38,266 nt of DNA from Thiomicrospira cyclica (GTDB lineage Bacteria; Pseudomonadota; Gammaproteobacteria; Thiomicrospirales; Thiomicrospiraceae), in assembly GCA_020726325.1 (NCBI GenBank), contig DYST01000006.1:1-38266 (forward strand). Direction: 5' to 3'. Every line of letters starts with the position of its first letter. Within the stretch, counting starts at the first letter, position 1. Shown piece by piece: positions 37,661 to 38,266 of the stretch. The position numbers were made by a program, and so were the translations under genes. A model generated the notes under the pieces. The model ran no database searches. It was not told the origin of the DNA and saw nothing but the letters and a program-made list of their open reading frames with translations.

Positions 37661-37731
37661 CACACCCCCAAGCAAACTGTCATTAACACATGGCAACGAC
37701 AATGTTGATACGACTATTATTAGATGTGGTG

Positions 37732-37761
37732 TTTATACACTAAAGCCCTACAGCCTGTCAA
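37732..37761 (-). promoter_or_regulatory. Candidate sigma-70 promoter for flrA
   Basis: Minus strand TTGACA-N18-TATAAA. Confidence 0.6.
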
Positions 37762-37789
37762 AATTTTGTCAGCATAATCGCAGGCGTTA

Positions 37790-38227
37790 TCAAGCTTTTT
37801 TTTGCTTGTCCAACTCTTCTTTTGACATGCGACGGTAATTATCTGGCATTTCATCCCAAGCAGTCTTTACGTTTCGCAATAACTCAGCGACCTCATCTAA
37901 AATCGCAACATCATTACGCGCACTTGCTTGAAATAAACGTCGAACCATAAAGTCATACAGTGCATTAAGGTTATCAGCAACCTCTCCACCATTATCAAGA
38001 TCAAGACCACCACGCAATCCAGTAATGATTGTAATGGCATGATTAATGCGTTTACCTTTTGTCTCATAGTCTTTACGAATCATCGCACCTTTAGCTTGCG
38101 CAATCACATCTAAAGCACCCTCATAAAGCATTTGCACCAAACGGTAGGGGGTAGCACCCTCAATCCCTGTCTGCACATTTGTTTGTGCATACTGCTGTAA
38201 AAAACGATTACGAACCATAGCGTTCAT
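37790..38227 (-). CDS. fliS: Flagellin export chaperone FliS
   Basis: FLQQYAQTNVQTGIEGATPYRLVQMLYEGALDVIAQAKGAM, LYDFMVRRLFQA. Confidence 0.94.
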   Translation of the reverse strand: MNAMVRNRFLQQYAQTNVQTGIEGATPYRLVQMLYEGALDVIAQAKGAMIRKDYETKGKRINHAITIITGLRGGLDLDNGGEVADNLNALYDFMVRRLFQASARNDVAILDEVAELLRNVKTAWDEMPDNYRRMSKEELDKQKKA

Positions 38228-38266
38228 TCCTGATTACTCCCATCATGCTGAAATCATACTTTTGTT

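Noticed and set aside
37791-37808. CAAGC-T8-GCTTG hairpin at the fliS stop codon as terminator
   Set aside because: Only a 5-bp stem with an A8/T8 loop and no following U-tract on the coding strand; the A8 encodes the Lys-rich tail.
1-38266. CRISPR arrays, tRNA/rRNA genes, insertion-sequence ends or prophage modules
   Set aside because: No regularly spaced repeats, tRNA-like cloverleaf or CCA segments, or transposase with terminal repeats were seen; the Rpn-like gene has no flanking inverted repeats that I could identify.

Overview
Read directly, this window is one long, almost entirely minus-strand array. From right to left: fliS, then flrA/fleQ-like, flrB/fleS and flrC/fleR regulators, then fliEFGHIJK, an MCP-like gene, motA, motB, fliLMNOPQR, flhB, flhA, flhF, flhG/fleN, fliA, cheY, cheZ, cheA and cheW, then pabC and mltG, ending at an intrinsic terminator. 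Left of that lies an accessory module: a PrsR-like response regulator, a PrsK-like kinase, an Rpn/PD-(D/E)XK nuclease, and a type III restriction-modification mod and res pair (res runs off the left edge). One small Cys-rich ORF on the plus strand is divergent from the regulator. The gene content is a standard polar-flagellar system. The most interesting observations are deviations within it: (1) a FleQ/FlrA orthologue with no N-terminal domain that also lacks the two motifs linked to c-di-GMP binding; (2) a PrsK-like kinase whose G1 ATP-binding box is lost, next to a PrsR-like regulator lacking its AAA+ domain; (3) a G9 homopolymer early in fliM; (4) a 17-Ala codon-repeat tract in fliF; (5) a tandemly duplicated FliN N-terminal motif and a duplicated acidic motif in the CheA linker; (6) an N-terminally short CheZ and hairpins punctuating the che genes; (7) a co-directional rpn-mod-res candidate defence operon with a 12-nt tandem repeat in rpn. 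No tRNA, rRNA, CRISPR array or IS element was seen. No database search or computation was run. Family assignments come from motif recognition.
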